Positions 18,555-28,172 of a DNA stretch of 64,000 bases are shown here, piece after piece. The notes under the pieces are model-generated. The model did no database searches. It was not told the origin of the DNA and saw only the letters and a program-made list of their open reading frames with translations. Position numbers and translations under genes: made by a program. How positions within the stretch are numbered: position 1 is the stretch's first letter; every line of letters begins with the position of its first letter. Origin of the DNA: Bradyrhizobium diazoefficiens. GTDB lineage: Bacteria > Pseudomonadota > Alphaproteobacteria > Rhizobiales > Xanthobacteraceae. The DNA is taken from the NCBI RefSeq assembly GCF_018131185.1, contig NZ_JAFCJE010000006.1:248001-312000 (forward strand), in the 5' to 3' direction.

Positions 18555-18592
18555 TGCAAAGGCCGCCGCAAGCTATCGCGGCGGCCTTTGCA
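18555..18592. terminator. Perfect 15-bp hairpin between convergent genes
   Basis: TGCAAAGGCCGCCGC pairs with GCGGCGGCCTTTGCA around an 8-base loop. It lies between the winged-helix regulator on the plus strand and the SDR on the minus strand, so it can serve both, although the T-tract is short (TTTG). Confidence 0.65.
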
Positions 18593-18617
18593 ATGTCAGT
18601 GAGGCGGCACTCGACGC

Positions 18618-19373
18618 TCAGATCGTCTGACCGCCCGATACTTCGATCCGTTGTCCCGTGACCCAGCGATTGTCCTCACTCAACAGGCTCGCGACCATCG
18701 GGCCGATATCATCGGGGACGCCAACGCGGCCCAGCGCTGTCATCGCGGCGAATTGCTTGTTCACGTCCGGATTGTCGCGCACCAGGCCACCGCCGAAGTC
18801 GGTTTCGATGGCCCCCGGCGCAACGCTGTTGACGCGGATTCCACGCGGGCCAAGCTCCCTGGCCATGCAGACCGCCATCATGTCGGCGGCGGCTTTCGCC
18901 ATGGTGTAGACGGCGAAGCCCGGATAGGTGACCCGAGTCAGGCCACTGCCAATGGTCACGATCGAGCCACCGTCTGCCATCAACGGCAAAAGCGCCTGCG
19001 TGAGGAAGAAGACGCCTTTGACATGCAGGTTCATCTGCTGATCGAACTGAGCCTCGGTGGTCTCGCCGATCGTGGCGTAGAGGCCGTCGCCGGCATTGTG
19101 CACGAGGTGGTCGAAGTTCTCGCGACCAAATGTTTCCTTCAGCGTCTGACCCAGTGTTTGCGCGAAGATTGGGAATCTGGCGACGTCGGCGCCGTCCAGC
19201 TGAAAGGCCACGGCCCGGCGTCCGAGCGCCTTGATCTCGGAAACGACGCTCTCCGCGAGATCCGCACGGCTCCTGTATGTGATGATGACGTCACTGCCTC
19301 TGCGCGCGATGTTGACGGCCATGTTGCGGCCAAGGCCGCGGCTCGCGCCAGTGACGATTGCAATTTTAGCCAT
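18618..19373 (-). CDS. SDR-family oxidoreductase
   Basis: Classical short-chain dehydrogenase of 251 residues with NAD(P) motif IVTGASRGLGRNMA, NNAG-like VHNAGDGLY, active-site Ser and YxxxK (YTMAKAAADM), and the C-terminal RIEVSGGQ. The start is set by GAAGGAG seven bases upstream of the ATG at 19373, making the longer upstream frame unnecessary. The substrate is unknown. It is divergent from an AraC-type regulator with a 213-base shared promoter region, which makes it the likely regulated gene. Confidence 0.88.
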   Translation of the reverse strand: MAKIAIVTGASRGLGRNMAVNIARRGSDVIITYRSRADLAESVVSEIKALGRRAVAFQLDGADVARFPIFAQTLGQTLKETFGRENFDHLVHNAGDGLYATIGETTEAQFDQQMNLHVKGVFFLTQALLPLMADGGSIVTIGSGLTRVTYPGFAVYTMAKAAADMMAVCMARELGPRGIRVNSVAPGAIETDFGGGLVRDNPDVNKQFAAMTALGRVGVPDDIGPMVASLLSEDNRWVTGQRIEVSGGQTI

Positions 19374-19586
19374 GTCATGTCTCCTTCGTTGACGCCGCGA
19401 AGGTGGCACACACCGCAACATTCCAATTGCCGGATCCTTGAACGTTTTTGCCTATTCCTCCAAATGGCCGCCCAGCGCCGCCCAGGTCGGCTAGCAGGAC
19501 GTCGGTCGTTCAATTCACAATGCGGAAGTTGGAGCAGTCCAGTCATGCCCGGTTGCCGGAGCCCGCGGTTGATATAAATTCGCGGA

Positions 19587-20480
19587 ATGACGACGACCTT
19601 GCTCGAAGTTGTTCGCCGCTACGCGGATTTGCATTCGGACCAACACGGCGCCGCCAAGACGCCGATCCCCGGGCTTACGGCCGTACGGGCTGCGACGCGG
19701 GGCCAGCTCCAGCACGCGATCAACCGGCCGCTCGTTGCGCTTGTCCTGCAGGGCCGTAAGCGCGTGACGATGGGATCGCACACCTTCGATTTCGGCGCGG
19801 GACAGTCGCTCCTGATCTCGGCGGACGTGCCGACGGTCAGCCAGATCACCCGGGCCAGCGCGCAAGTTCCCTATGTTTCTCTGGTCGTTGAACTCGACCC
19901 GGCGATGATCGCGAGCCTGATCGTTGAGATGAACCTGGCTCCGGAACAGAAAGGCACTCCCGTACGAGTCGATCCGACCGATTCGGAGGTTGCCGATGCC
20001 GCGCTTCGATTGATGCGGCTGCTCGAGCGCCCGTCTTCTTTGCCGGTTCTGGGATCTCAGTTCGTTCGCGAAATCCACTACTGGCTGCTGGCGGGGCGAC
20101 ACGGCGCAGCGATAAGGGCGCTGGGGGTGGCCGACAGCCATGCGCAACGGATCGCGCGCGCCGTCGCGATCATTCGATCCGAATACCAAAAGCCGCTGCG
20201 CGTCGAACGCCTGGCGGAAGCGGCTGCCATGAGTCCTTCCTCGTTCCACCAGCACTTCCGCGCGATTACGTCACTCAGTCCCTTGCAATTTCAGAAGCAG
20301 CTGCGGCTCATCGAGGCGCGCAGGAGGATGCTGTCGGATGGCCTGGACGTGAGCAGCACGGCCTTCGAAGTGGGTTACGAGAGCGTCCCGCAATTCACGA
20401 GAGAATATGGGCGCATGTTCGGGCTGCCCCCCGCCAAGGACATCAAGGCTGCGCTCGGGCAATTGGACACCGCAGCCTGA
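19587..20480 (+). CDS. AraC-family transcriptional regulator
   Basis: A 297-residue activator. The N-terminal half is the AraC_N-type cupin (ALVLQGRKRVTMG and GAGQSLLISADVP), the C-terminal half holds the two helix-turn-helix motifs (VERLAEAAAMSPSSFHQHFR and SSTAFEVGYESVPQFTREYG). In this subfamily the regulator commonly controls the divergent dehydrogenase gene. The ligand is unknown. Confidence 0.9.
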   Translation: MTTTLLEVVRRYADLHSDQHGAAKTPIPGLTAVRAATRGQLQHAINRPLVALVLQGRKRVTMGSHTFDFGAGQSLLISADVPTVSQITRASAQVPYVSLVVELDPAMIASLIVEMNLAPEQKGTPVRVDPTDSEVADAALRLMRLLERPSSLPVLGSQFVREIHYWLLAGRHGAAIRALGVADSHAQRIARAVAIIRSEYQKPLRVERLAEAAAMSPSSFHQHFRAITSLSPLQFQKQLRLIEARRRMLSDGLDVSSTAFEVGYESVPQFTREYGRMFGLPPAKDIKAALGQLDTAA

Positions 20481-20538
20481 GGCCAAGCCATCGACCGGCC
20501 CAGGACATTCAGGACGGACAGCGTAGCGGCGCGTTCCT

Positions 20539-21924
20539 TCAAATGATGCCCGCCAGCCTCAGCGCCACACCCGCCGCGCAGCTTCCCGCCAGCACCGTCA
20601 GCATCCCCAGCTTGTACCGGAAGATCGCAGTCGCCGCCGCGATCGAGAGCAGGAGCGCGGGGATGTCGACGCTGGTCAGCACCGGCATGTCGAAGTTCAG
20701 CGGAAATGCATGCACCGGCACCGTCTCGCGGAACAGCGTGTGCAGGGCGAACCAGATCGAGAGGTTGAGGATCACGCCGACGACGGCCGCGGTGATGGCG
20801 CTCAATGCGCCGGTGAGGCCTGCATTGCCGCGCAGCCGCTCGATGTAGGGCGCGCCGACGAAGATCCAGAGGAAGCAGGGCGTGAAGGTGACCCAGGTCG
20901 CGAGCAGGCCGCCGAGCGTCGCCGCGAGCATCGGCGACAGCCCGCCCGGATCGCGATAGGCCGCCATGAAGCCCACGAACTGCAGCACCATGATCAAGGG
21001 GCCCGGCGTGGTCTCGGCCATGCCGAGGCCATCAAGCATCTCGTGCGGCTTCAGCCAGTGATAATGCTCGACCGCCTGCTGGGCGACATAGGCCAGCACG
21101 GCATAGGCGCCGCCGAACGTGACCAGCGCCATCTTCGAGAAGAACAGCGCGATCTGGCTGAAGACGTTGCCTTGCCCAAGAGCGAGCAGCAACACGGCCA
21201 CCGGCACCAGCCAGAGCACCAGCCACAGCGCCCCGACACGGATTGCGCGCGCGGTATCGGGTTTGACGTGGTCGGGCATGGTCTCGCCGAGCATGCTGTC
21301 GATCGCGGCGCCGCCGCCGCCATCGCCGTGACCGGCTGGGGCGAATTCGGGGCGGCCTTGCCGCGCGCCGATATATCCGATCAAGCCGGCGGCGATGATG
21401 ATGATCGGGAAGGGGACCGCGAAGAAGAAGATCGCGACGAACGCCGCGGCTGCGAGGGCGATCATGATGCGGTTCTTCAGCGCGCGCTTGCCGACGCGCA
21501 CCACGGCCTCGACGACGATGGCGAGCACGGCGGCCTTGAGGCCGAAGAACAGCGCCTCGACGAAGCTGATATTGCCGAAAGCCGCGTAGATGTAGCTGAG
21601 GCCCATGATGGCGATGATGCCGGGCAGGATGAACAGCCCGCCCGCCATCAGCCCGCCGGCGGTGCGATGCATCAGCCAGCCGACATAGGTCGCGAGCTGC
21701 TGCGCCTCCGGTCCCGGCAGCAGCATGCAATAGTTCAGCGCATGCAGGAAACGGCCTTCGGAGATCCACTTCTTCTCCTCGACCAGGATGCGATGCATCA
21801 CCGCGATCTGGCCCGCGGGCCCGCCGAAACTCAAGCACGCGACGCGAAGCCAGACGCGGAAGGCTTCGCCGAAGCTGACGCCGTGACCGGCGTCAGCTCC
21901 TGCTTGAACGTTACGGCTATCCAT
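20539..21924 (-). CDS. chrA: Chromate transporter, CHR family, long two-domain form
   Basis: Inner-membrane chromate efflux protein of 461 residues with two homologous CHR halves. The first has SFGGPAGQIAVMHRILVEEK and LPGPEAQQLATYVG, the second TFGGAYAVLAYVAQQAVEH and TPGPLIMVLQFVGFMA. Roughly 10-12 membrane segments. The start ATG at 21924 shares one base with the stop of the upstream rhodanese-ChrB gene (TAATG), so the two are translationally coupled. Confidence 0.9.
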   Translation of the reverse strand: MDSRNVQAGADAGHGVSFGEAFRVWLRVACLSFGGPAGQIAVMHRILVEEKKWISEGRFLHALNYCMLLPGPEAQQLATYVGWLMHRTAGGLMAGGLFILPGIIAIMGLSYIYAAFGNISFVEALFFGLKAAVLAIVVEAVVRVGKRALKNRIMIALAAAAFVAIFFFAVPFPIIIIAAGLIGYIGARQGRPEFAPAGHGDGGGGAAIDSMLGETMPDHVKPDTARAIRVGALWLVLWLVPVAVLLLALGQGNVFSQIALFFSKMALVTFGGAYAVLAYVAQQAVEHYHWLKPHEMLDGLGMAETTPGPLIMVLQFVGFMAAYRDPGGLSPMLAATLGGLLATWVTFTPCFLWIFVGAPYIERLRGNAGLTGALSAITAAVVGVILNLSIWFALHTLFRETVPVHAFPLNFDMPVLTSVDIPALLLSIAAATAIFRYKLGMLTVLAGSCAAGVALRLAGII

Positions 21925-22742
21925 TACGCCTTCACCTTGTTGGTCGGCCAGTTGTGGGTCTCGGCCGTGGCATCGCGGCACCAGCGGTAGAAGGCATCGT
22001 AGAGCAACATGCCGGCCTCGAGCTGTTCGAGGTCGTCGTCATACATCCGCGACAACCCGAGCGAGGCCGCGAGCAGGCCGGGGGCCTCCGGCGCCAGATC
22101 CGGCCGTGCGGTGTCGGCGCCGCGCACCAGCGTCGCCAGCCGGAGCAGGGCGGGGGTGGCGATGCCGAACTCCTCGATCATGACGTCGAAGGTGCAGAGC
22201 TCGCCGCGGTGGCTCCAGAACACGTTCTCGATGTCGAAGGGGGCGGCATTGAAGCGCTCGCCGACGGCGACCACCTCGGACGGCGCCACATAGAGGAACA
22301 CCGCGCCCGGATCGACGAAACGGCGGATCAGCCAGGGGCAGGCGATGCGGTCGACCTTCGGCCGCGCCCGCGTCACCCAGACCGTGCGTCCCTTGGCATC
22401 GCGCGGCGGTAGCTTGCGGGCGTCGACCAGCGGCAGCTTGGCCGCCTTCCAGCCTTCGAACCCGCCTTCCAGCGTTTCGGCTTCGGCGCCGAGCTGCCTC
22501 AGCCAGGCGGCCGTGCCCTGCGCCAGCTTGGCGCCGCGCAGGCAGGAGACGATGGCCGAGCGGCCGGCAAATTCGCCGCCCCATTCGGCGACGGTCTCGT
22601 GGCTGAGCTTGATCGAGCCGGGAATCAGCCGCCGGTCGGCGGCAAAATCCTCCTCGGTGCGGACATCGATCAGGACAGGCGCGTTGGCCGTGCCGATCAG
22701 GCGCGCCAATTTATCGGATGATATGGTCGTGAACGTAGGCAT
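21924..22742 (-). CDS. Rhodanese / ChrB C-terminal fusion, chromate resistance
   Basis: A 272-residue protein. Residues 1-105 form a rhodanese domain (LIDVRTEEDFAADRRLIPGS and the active-site Cys loop VSCLRGAKLAQG), residues 115-272 resemble the ChrB C-terminal domain (WVTRARPKVDRIACPWLIRRF and HRGELCTFDVMIEEF). ChrB-type proteins are linked to chromate sensing or resistance; the rhodanese part suggests thiol or sulfur chemistry. It starts at ATG 22742 and couples directly to chrA. No winged-helix ChrB N-terminal domain is present, so it is unlikely to be a DNA-binding regulator. Confidence 0.85.
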   Translation of the reverse strand: MPTFTTISSDKLARLIGTANAPVLIDVRTEEDFAADRRLIPGSIKLSHETVAEWGGEFAGRSAIVSCLRGAKLAQGTAAWLRQLGAEAETLEGGFEGWKAAKLPLVDARKLPPRDAKGRTVWVTRARPKVDRIACPWLIRRFVDPGAVFLYVAPSEVVAVGERFNAAPFDIENVFWSHRGELCTFDVMIEEFGIATPALLRLATLVRGADTARPDLAPEAPGLLAASLGLSRMYDDDLEQLEAGMLLYDAFYRWCRDATAETHNWPTNKVKA

Positions 22743-22937
22743 GATGCGTCCTCGCATAAATCAGACGGGACGCGATACTTGGGCATGTCGCCTCGTGGGG
22801 AGATCGCTCAAATCCCCATGGGCAGATTACAGCGAAACTAAGAAGCACTGTCAATCGGCGGGGACGATCGGACCTTAGAAAAGTAGCGCCCGCGCTCTAT
22901 GCTACGGGACGACAGACCTGAACTCTCGGAGAATTCG

Positions 22938-23915
22938 ATGCATTCCCATTCCATCGAACAATGGACCCACGACCACGCTTTTCTCGGCGAGAAGCACGAC
23001 GCGAACGAGCGGCGCACCTGGCTCGTGGTGGTCCTGACGCTGGTCATGATGGTCGGCGAGATCGTGGCCGGCTCGCTGTTCGGCTCGATGGCGCTGCTCG
23101 CCGACGGCTGGCACATGGGCACGCATGCGGCCGCGCTCGGGATCGCCGCCTTCGCCTACCGCTTCGCGCGCCGGCATCTGGGGAATGCGCATTTCACCTT
23201 CGGCACCGGCAAGTTCGGCGATCTCGCCGCCTTCGCCAGCGCGATCATCCTGGGCCTGATCGCGGTCGAGATCGCCTATGAGAGCGTGCTGCGGCTGATC
23301 AATCCGGTGCCGATCGTCTATGGCGAGGCGATGGCGGTGGCCGCCCTCGGGTTGTGCGTCAATCTCGCCAGTGCGTGGCTGCTGCGCGACAACCACGATC
23401 ATCACCATCACGGCCATGAGCATGGCCACAGCCATGCGCATGACGACCACGGCGATCACGATCACGATCGCCATGGTCATCGCCACCATCATCACGACAA
23501 CAATCTTCGCGCGGCCTATGTCCATGTCATGACGGATGCGGCGACCTCGGTGCTGGCGATCGCAGCGCTGGCCGTCGCCATGGTTTCGGGCTGGGTGTGG
23601 GCGGATCCCGCCGTCGGCCTGATCGGCAGCGCGGTGATCGCGGCTTGGGCGTTCGGCCTCGTCAAGTCGTCGGGCGCGGTGCTGCTCGACGCGCGCGCCG
23701 ACGAGAAGCTGGAGCGGGTGATCCGCGCGCGCATGGAGGTCGGCGACGACCGCGTCACCGACCTGCATCTATGGCAGGTCGGCCCCGGCCATTGTGCCGT
23801 GCTGCTCTCGGTGGTGTCGGACCAGCCGAAGCAGCCGGCCGTCTACAAGCAGCGGCTTGCCGGGCTCAAGGGCCTCAGCCACGTCACGGTCGAGGTCGAG
23901 ACCTGCCCGCATTGA
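22938..23915 (+). CDS. dmeF: Cation diffusion facilitator, DmeF-like (Co/Ni efflux)
   Basis: Inner-membrane CDF transporter of 325 residues. It opens with the IEQWTHDHAFLGEKHD segment typical of rhizobial DmeF, carries the metal site ALLADGWHMGTH and VMTDAATSVLAI, and has a very His/Asp-rich cytoplasmic loop at about 155-195. In rhizobia DmeF exports cobalt and nickel with a DmeR repressor next to it; no dmeR is adjacent here. The ATG at 22938 follows a CGGAGA site. It is divergent from the chromate pair; the gap has a TGGGGA-N11-TCCCCA inverted repeat at 22796-22818. Confidence 0.88.
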   Translation: MHSHSIEQWTHDHAFLGEKHDANERRTWLVVVLTLVMMVGEIVAGSLFGSMALLADGWHMGTHAAALGIAAFAYRFARRHLGNAHFTFGTGKFGDLAAFASAIILGLIAVEIAYESVLRLINPVPIVYGEAMAVAALGLCVNLASAWLLRDNHDHHHHGHEHGHSHAHDDHGDHDHDRHGHRHHHHDNNLRAAYVHVMTDAATSVLAIAALAVAMVSGWVWADPAVGLIGSAVIAAWAFGLVKSSGAVLLDARADEKLERVIRARMEVGDDRVTDLHLWQVGPGHCAVLLSVVSDQPKQPAVYKQRLAGLKGLSHVTVEVETCPH

Positions 23916-23972
23916 CGCGCGGCTATCGCGGACGCTTCGCGGCAGCGCCCGAGTTCTATATGCGAGCGCGGA

Positions 23973-24164
23973 TCAACTTTTCGGCGCCGTCGCCGCGGGC
24001 GGGCTCGGCTCCAGTGTCTTCTTCGGCTTCAGCGTGCCGGCATAGAACGACACCAGCCATACCAGCAGGAGGGCGAGCAGATAGACGCCCCAGGCCTGCG
24101 GCGGCGTGGTCGCCCAGCGCAGCAGGCTTTTGAATGTACGGGGCGGGCCGGGTTCTTCGCTCAT
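23973..24164 (-). CDS. Small single-span membrane protein, unknown
   Basis: A 63-residue protein with one membrane segment (about 26-46, YLLALLLVWLVSFYAG) and Pro-rich ends. No family is recognised. It starts just before the MFS gene on the same strand in a 31-base gap and could share its transcript. Confidence 0.55.
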   Translation of the reverse strand: MSEEPGPPRTFKSLLRWATTPPQAWGVYLLALLLVWLVSFYAGTLKPKKTLEPSPPAATAPKS

Positions 24165-24195
24165 GGCCCGCTTGTGCGCGAAAGCGGTTGGGCGG

Positions 24196-25353
24196 TCAAT
24201 CCGGCCGCGGCTTGGTGCGGATCAGGAACAGCGCCGCCAGCGCCGAGAGGCTGAGGGCGGAGGAGACGATCAGCACCTTGGCGCCCATGAGGTCGATCAG
24301 CAGGCCGAAGGCCAGCGGCGCCACCGCCTGTGCCATCCGTGCCGGGGCGCCGATGATGCCGAGACGGTAGCCGAAATCCTTCGGGCCGAAGATCGACAGC
24401 GGCAGCGTGCCGCGCGCGATCGTCAGGATGCCGTTGCCCGAGCCGTGGAACAGCGCGAAGGCGCTCGCCGCGGCGCCGCCGAAGATCGCCACGATCACCG
24501 CGCCGATCGGGTGAGTGAGGCAGGCAAGGCGCGTCGACCACAGCGGATGGAAGCGGCTGAGGAAGCCGGCCTCCAGCATGCGCGCGCCGACTTGCGCCGG
24601 GCCGATCAATGCGCCGGCCGCGATCGCCTCGGCCGGCGTCGCGCCCGTCGTTTCCAGGATGCGCGGGAAATGCGCGGCCATGGCGCCGGTGACGGTCCAG
24701 ACCGCCGCGAAGATGAAGGCGAGCAGGACCATGGTGCGGTCGAGCGGCAGATGCGGCTTCTCGGCCGTGGCCGCCGCCTGCCTGGCGCCCTTGATCGCCG
24801 GCAGCATGAAGAGATTGAGCGGCAGGCCGATCAGGAGGTTGGCGGCCGCCCAGGCAAAGCAGGTCTCGCGCCAGCCGATATGGGCGAGGCCCCAGGCGGT
24901 GAGCGGCCAGCCGACCGTGGAGGCAAAGCCCGCCATCAGCGTGATGCCGGTGATGGGCCTGCGTGCCTCGGTGCCGTAGATGCGCCCCAGCGCGGCAAAG
25001 GCGGCGTCGTAGAGTCCCATGGCCATGCCGATGCCGAGCACGAGCCAGGCGAATACCATCACCGGAACGGAGTGCGCGAAGCCAAGCAGCGCGAGGCCGG
25101 CGGCAATCGTCAGGTTCGACGCCGACAGCACCTGCCTGCCGCCGACGAGATCGATCTGCCGCCCGATGCGCGGGCCGAGCATCGCCGAGATCACCAGCGA
25201 GGCCGAGAACGCGCCAAAGATCCAGTTGGAGGAGACGCCGAGGTCGCGCGCCATGGGATCGGCGATCAGCGCCGGCAGATAATAGCTCGAAGCCCAGGCC
25301 AGCGTCTGCGTCGTGCCGAGCGCCAGGATGATCGGAAGCTGCCGCTGGTTCAT
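24196..25353 (-). CDS. MFS transporter
   Basis: Twelve-helix major facilitator of 385 residues with the motif-A-like loop GPRIGRQIDLVGGR between helices 2 and 3. The substrate is unknown. The start ATG at 25353 faces the nucleotide cyclase gene across 165 bases. Confidence 0.82.
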   Translation of the reverse strand: MNQRQLPIILALGTTQTLAWASSYYLPALIADPMARDLGVSSNWIFGAFSASLVISAMLGPRIGRQIDLVGGRQVLSASNLTIAAGLALLGFAHSVPVMVFAWLVLGIGMAMGLYDAAFAALGRIYGTEARRPITGITLMAGFASTVGWPLTAWGLAHIGWRETCFAWAAANLLIGLPLNLFMLPAIKGARQAAATAEKPHLPLDRTMVLLAFIFAAVWTVTGAMAAHFPRILETTGATPAEAIAAGALIGPAQVGARMLEAGFLSRFHPLWSTRLACLTHPIGAVIVAIFGGAAASAFALFHGSGNGILTIARGTLPLSIFGPKDFGYRLGIIGAPARMAQAVAPLAFGLLIDLMGAKVLIVSSALSLSALAALFLIRTKPRPD

Positions 25354-25518
25354 AGTCCTGGCTTCGTGGTCGGCACTGTCATCGGTTCCATTTGCAGCCG
25401 GTATGACAGCGCGTCAACAGCGGCTGCGGCATGATCGACCTGCTGTGGGCGGGAGCCTCGGATGCACCAGGTTCGTGCGTGGCCTTCCGCTCGTCACGAA
25501 TGCACGCCATAATGGCGC

Positions 25519-26778
25519 ATGCAATTGACCTCCCGCCTTGCGCTGATGAACTGGCTCACCGGCCAGGGGCTCACGGGCCTGCCCGAAAACGAGCTGCTTC
25601 GCGGCTTCTGCGAGCGCTGCCGCGCCGAAGGGCTCGACCTGTCGCGCGGGCTGGTCGTGATCGACACGCTGCATCCGATCTATGAGGGCCGCGGCTTCCG
25701 CTGGAGCGACCGTCCCAGCAACGAGAGCGACGCGTTCGAATACGGCTCGACTGCCGACGGCGACGCCGCCAAGAGCTGGCGCCGTTCGGTATTCTTCCAC
25801 ATGCTCGAGAATGGCGACGACGAGATGGTGATCGATCTCGCGGATGCGCCGTCGATGGATTTCTCGCAGATCGGCGAGCTCGCCGAGAAGGGCCACAAGC
25901 ATTATCTCGCTTTCGTGCACCGCTTCGGCGAGAACGGCGCGCTCGGCCTGATGGACTGTCTCTATTCCTGCTGGACTACGCGCCGCGACAGCGGCTTCAC
26001 CGACGGCGAGTTGGAAGCGCTGCGCGATCTGGTGCCGGTGCTGGGGCTCGCGATCAAATCGGCGCAGCAGGTCGACATCGCCCGCACGCTCGGCCGCGTC
26101 TATCTCGGCCGCGACGCGTCGGAGCAGGTCCTGCGCGGGCGGATTTCGCGCGGTGTCACCGAGCGCATCAACGCCGTGCTCTGGTATTCGGACCTGCGCG
26201 GCTCGACCGGGATCAGCGAGAGCATCGGCCCTGACGAGATCATTCCATTCCTCAATGATTACGCGCAGGCCGTGATCGATCCGATCCACGAAGCCGGCGG
26301 CGACGTGCTGAAGCTGATCGGTGACGGCGTGCTCGCGATGTTCTGGGGCGAGGACATGGCGGCGGCGCGGCGCGCGGCGCTTCGGGCCGAGCATCTGTTC
26401 CGCAAGAACGTCGCGGCGCTGAACAAGCGGCGGGAGGCCGATGGCCGTCCCACCACGTCAGCCTATATCGGCCTGCATGTCGGCGAGGTCTTCTACGGCA
26501 ATATCGGCAGCGAGGACCGGCTCGATTTCACCGTGGTCGGCCCCACCGTCAACGAGGTCAGCCGCATCGCCTCGATGAGCCGTTCGGTCGACCGCGAACT
26601 GCTGGCCTCCTCGGAATTCTACAAGGGCCTGGATGCTGCCGGGCGCCGCTATCTGGTCTCCACCGGCCGCTACGCGCTACGCGGCATCGGCCGCGCGCAG
26701 GATCTCTACACGCTCGATCCGGACGTCGATGCCAGCGAGCCGGTGACGGGAAGCTACGAGCGGTACCTGGCGAGTTAG
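25519..26778 (+). CDS. Class III adenylate/guanylate cyclase
   Basis: A 419-residue soluble cyclase. Residues 1-205 form an N-terminal sensory region I cannot assign; about 215-390 is the catalytic domain. Both metal aspartates are visible (WYSDLRGSTG and KLIGDGVLAMFWG) as is the LDFTVVGPTVNEVSRIAS segment with the transition-state Asn and Arg, so it should be active as a homodimer. No membrane segment is present. The ATG at 25519 leaves a 165-base promoter region shared with the divergent MFS gene. Confidence 0.88.
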   Translation: MQLTSRLALMNWLTGQGLTGLPENELLRGFCERCRAEGLDLSRGLVVIDTLHPIYEGRGFRWSDRPSNESDAFEYGSTADGDAAKSWRRSVFFHMLENGDDEMVIDLADAPSMDFSQIGELAEKGHKHYLAFVHRFGENGALGLMDCLYSCWTTRRDSGFTDGELEALRDLVPVLGLAIKSAQQVDIARTLGRVYLGRDASEQVLRGRISRGVTERINAVLWYSDLRGSTGISESIGPDEIIPFLNDYAQAVIDPIHEAGGDVLKLIGDGVLAMFWGEDMAAARRAALRAEHLFRKNVAALNKRREADGRPTTSAYIGLHVGEVFYGNIGSEDRLDFTVVGPTVNEVSRIASMSRSVDRELLASSEFYKGLDAAGRRYLVSTGRYALRGIGRAQDLYTLDPDVDASEPVTGSYERYLAS

Positions 26779-26804
26779 TGGGCGGCCCGGCATGCGCGAC
26801 GCGG

Positions 26805-28049
26805 CTAGCACCTTACCGCTGCTTCATCACCCACCATGTCCGGCTGCCGATCCAGCGACACAGCCGGCGACAGCCAGATCACCAGCGCCTGCACGCCGAA
26901 CACGGCGGCGGCGAGATAGAGGCATGCTTCCGCGCTCCACAGCCCGCCGACGACCGCGCCCAGCGCTGAACCGAGCGGACGGGCGCCGTAGCTCATGATG
27001 TTGATGGCGGAGACGCGGCCCAGAAGGCGCGGCGGCGTCACCGACTGGCGCAGTGTCGTGGTCGAGATCACCCACAGGATCGGTCCGACGCCGAGCAGGA
27101 AGAAGCTCAGGGCCGCGAGCCAGGGCGAGGGGACCAGCACCGTCAGCGCCATCACCAAGGCGGCGACGAAGCCGGTGACGGGACCGAGGCCGACCACGGT
27201 GCCGAACGCGACGCGCTGCATCACGCGCGTCGCGAGCAGCGCGCCGATCACCATGCCGACGCCGTACATCGTCAGCACGGTGCCGACGCCGGCGGCGGTC
27301 AGGCCGAGGTGGCGCACGGCGTAGGGCACGAACACGGCGATCTGCAGGAACCAGCCGGTGTTGAAGATGAACTGGGTGACGAACACCGGCCGCAGCAGCG
27401 GATGGTGAAATACGAAGGCCGCGCCTTCGCGGATGTCCTGGAACGGATGACGGCGCGGCGAGGGCGCGCGGGCAGGCTCGTAGATGCCTGATAGCAGCAC
27501 CACCGCGATCGCCGAGAGCGCCGCGGCAAAGCCGAAGGCCGGGCTCGCGCCCCACCAGCCGACCAGCGCGCCACCGAGCGCAGGCCCGCTGGCGAAGGCG
27601 ACGGTGCGCGCAAGCTCGATCCGCGCATTCGCTGCCGGCAACTGCTCCGAACTCACCAGGGAGGGCACCAGCGCCGGCGCGGCCACGCTGTAGACGACGG
27701 TGCCGCAAACCGCCGCGAAGCCGAGCAGCGCCAGCAGCGGCAGATTGAGCGCGCCGAGCGCGAGCAGCAGCACGATGGCAGCGAGCGCCGCCGCGCGCAT
27801 CGCTTCCGCCCCCGCCATCAGCGAGCGGCGCGAGACGCGGTCGGCGAGCAGGCCGGCCGGGATCGCGAACAGAACGAAGGGCAGGGTCAGCGCGGTCTGC
27901 AACAGGCCGGTTTGCCCTTCCGCCACCCCGAGCGTCAGCACGGCGACGATGGGGGCCGCGGCCAATGCGATCTGCTCGGCCGACTGCGCCGCGAGGTTCG
28001 ACCAGGCGAGGCGGCCAAAAGTGTCGGGGAGACGGGGCGGGTTTGACAT
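26805..28049 (-). CDS. MFS transporter, EntS/multidrug exporter type
   Basis: A 414-residue major facilitator that begins with the MFS_3/EntS-like layout (FGRLAWSNLAAQSAEQIALA, then LPFVLFAIPAGLLADRVSRR). It could export a siderophore, drug or dye. Convergent with the cyclase and divergent from mntH across 169 bases; the shared control region includes the GTTGCAA repeats, but those are much nearer mntH. Confidence 0.82.
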   Translation of the reverse strand: MSNPPRLPDTFGRLAWSNLAAQSAEQIALAAAPIVAVLTLGVAEGQTGLLQTALTLPFVLFAIPAGLLADRVSRRSLMAGAEAMRAAALAAIVLLLALGALNLPLLALLGFAAVCGTVVYSVAAPALVPSLVSSEQLPAANARIELARTVAFASGPALGGALVGWWGASPAFGFAAALSAIAVVLLSGIYEPARAPSPRRHPFQDIREGAAFVFHHPLLRPVFVTQFIFNTGWFLQIAVFVPYAVRHLGLTAAGVGTVLTMYGVGMVIGALLATRVMQRVAFGTVVGLGPVTGFVAALVMALTVLVPSPWLAALSFFLLGVGPILWVISTTTLRQSVTPPRLLGRVSAINIMSYGARPLGSALGAVVGGLWSAEACLYLAAAVFGVQALVIWLSPAVSLDRQPDMVGDEAAVRC

Positions 28050-28172
28050 GGCTCACGTCCTGCAAGGTCGGGTTGGCGCCAGTATCCGGCTCCGAGGTCC
28101 GCCAAGCCCACCCGCTTTCCGACAGGGCGGCGAACAGCGGCGAGGACGGGAGCGCCGATGCCGCCAGATGCA

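Noticed and set aside
18374..18571. A 65-codon minus-strand frame between the STAND regulator and the SDR
   Set aside because: The second half (KRLPNVPDASGISDVVRSTG) has a protein-like look, but no start, site or family is recognised; it may be a gene remnant.
23398..23510. His-codon-rich DNA as a tandem repeat
   Set aside because: It encodes the His-rich metal loop of DmeF; the DNA pattern follows from the protein.
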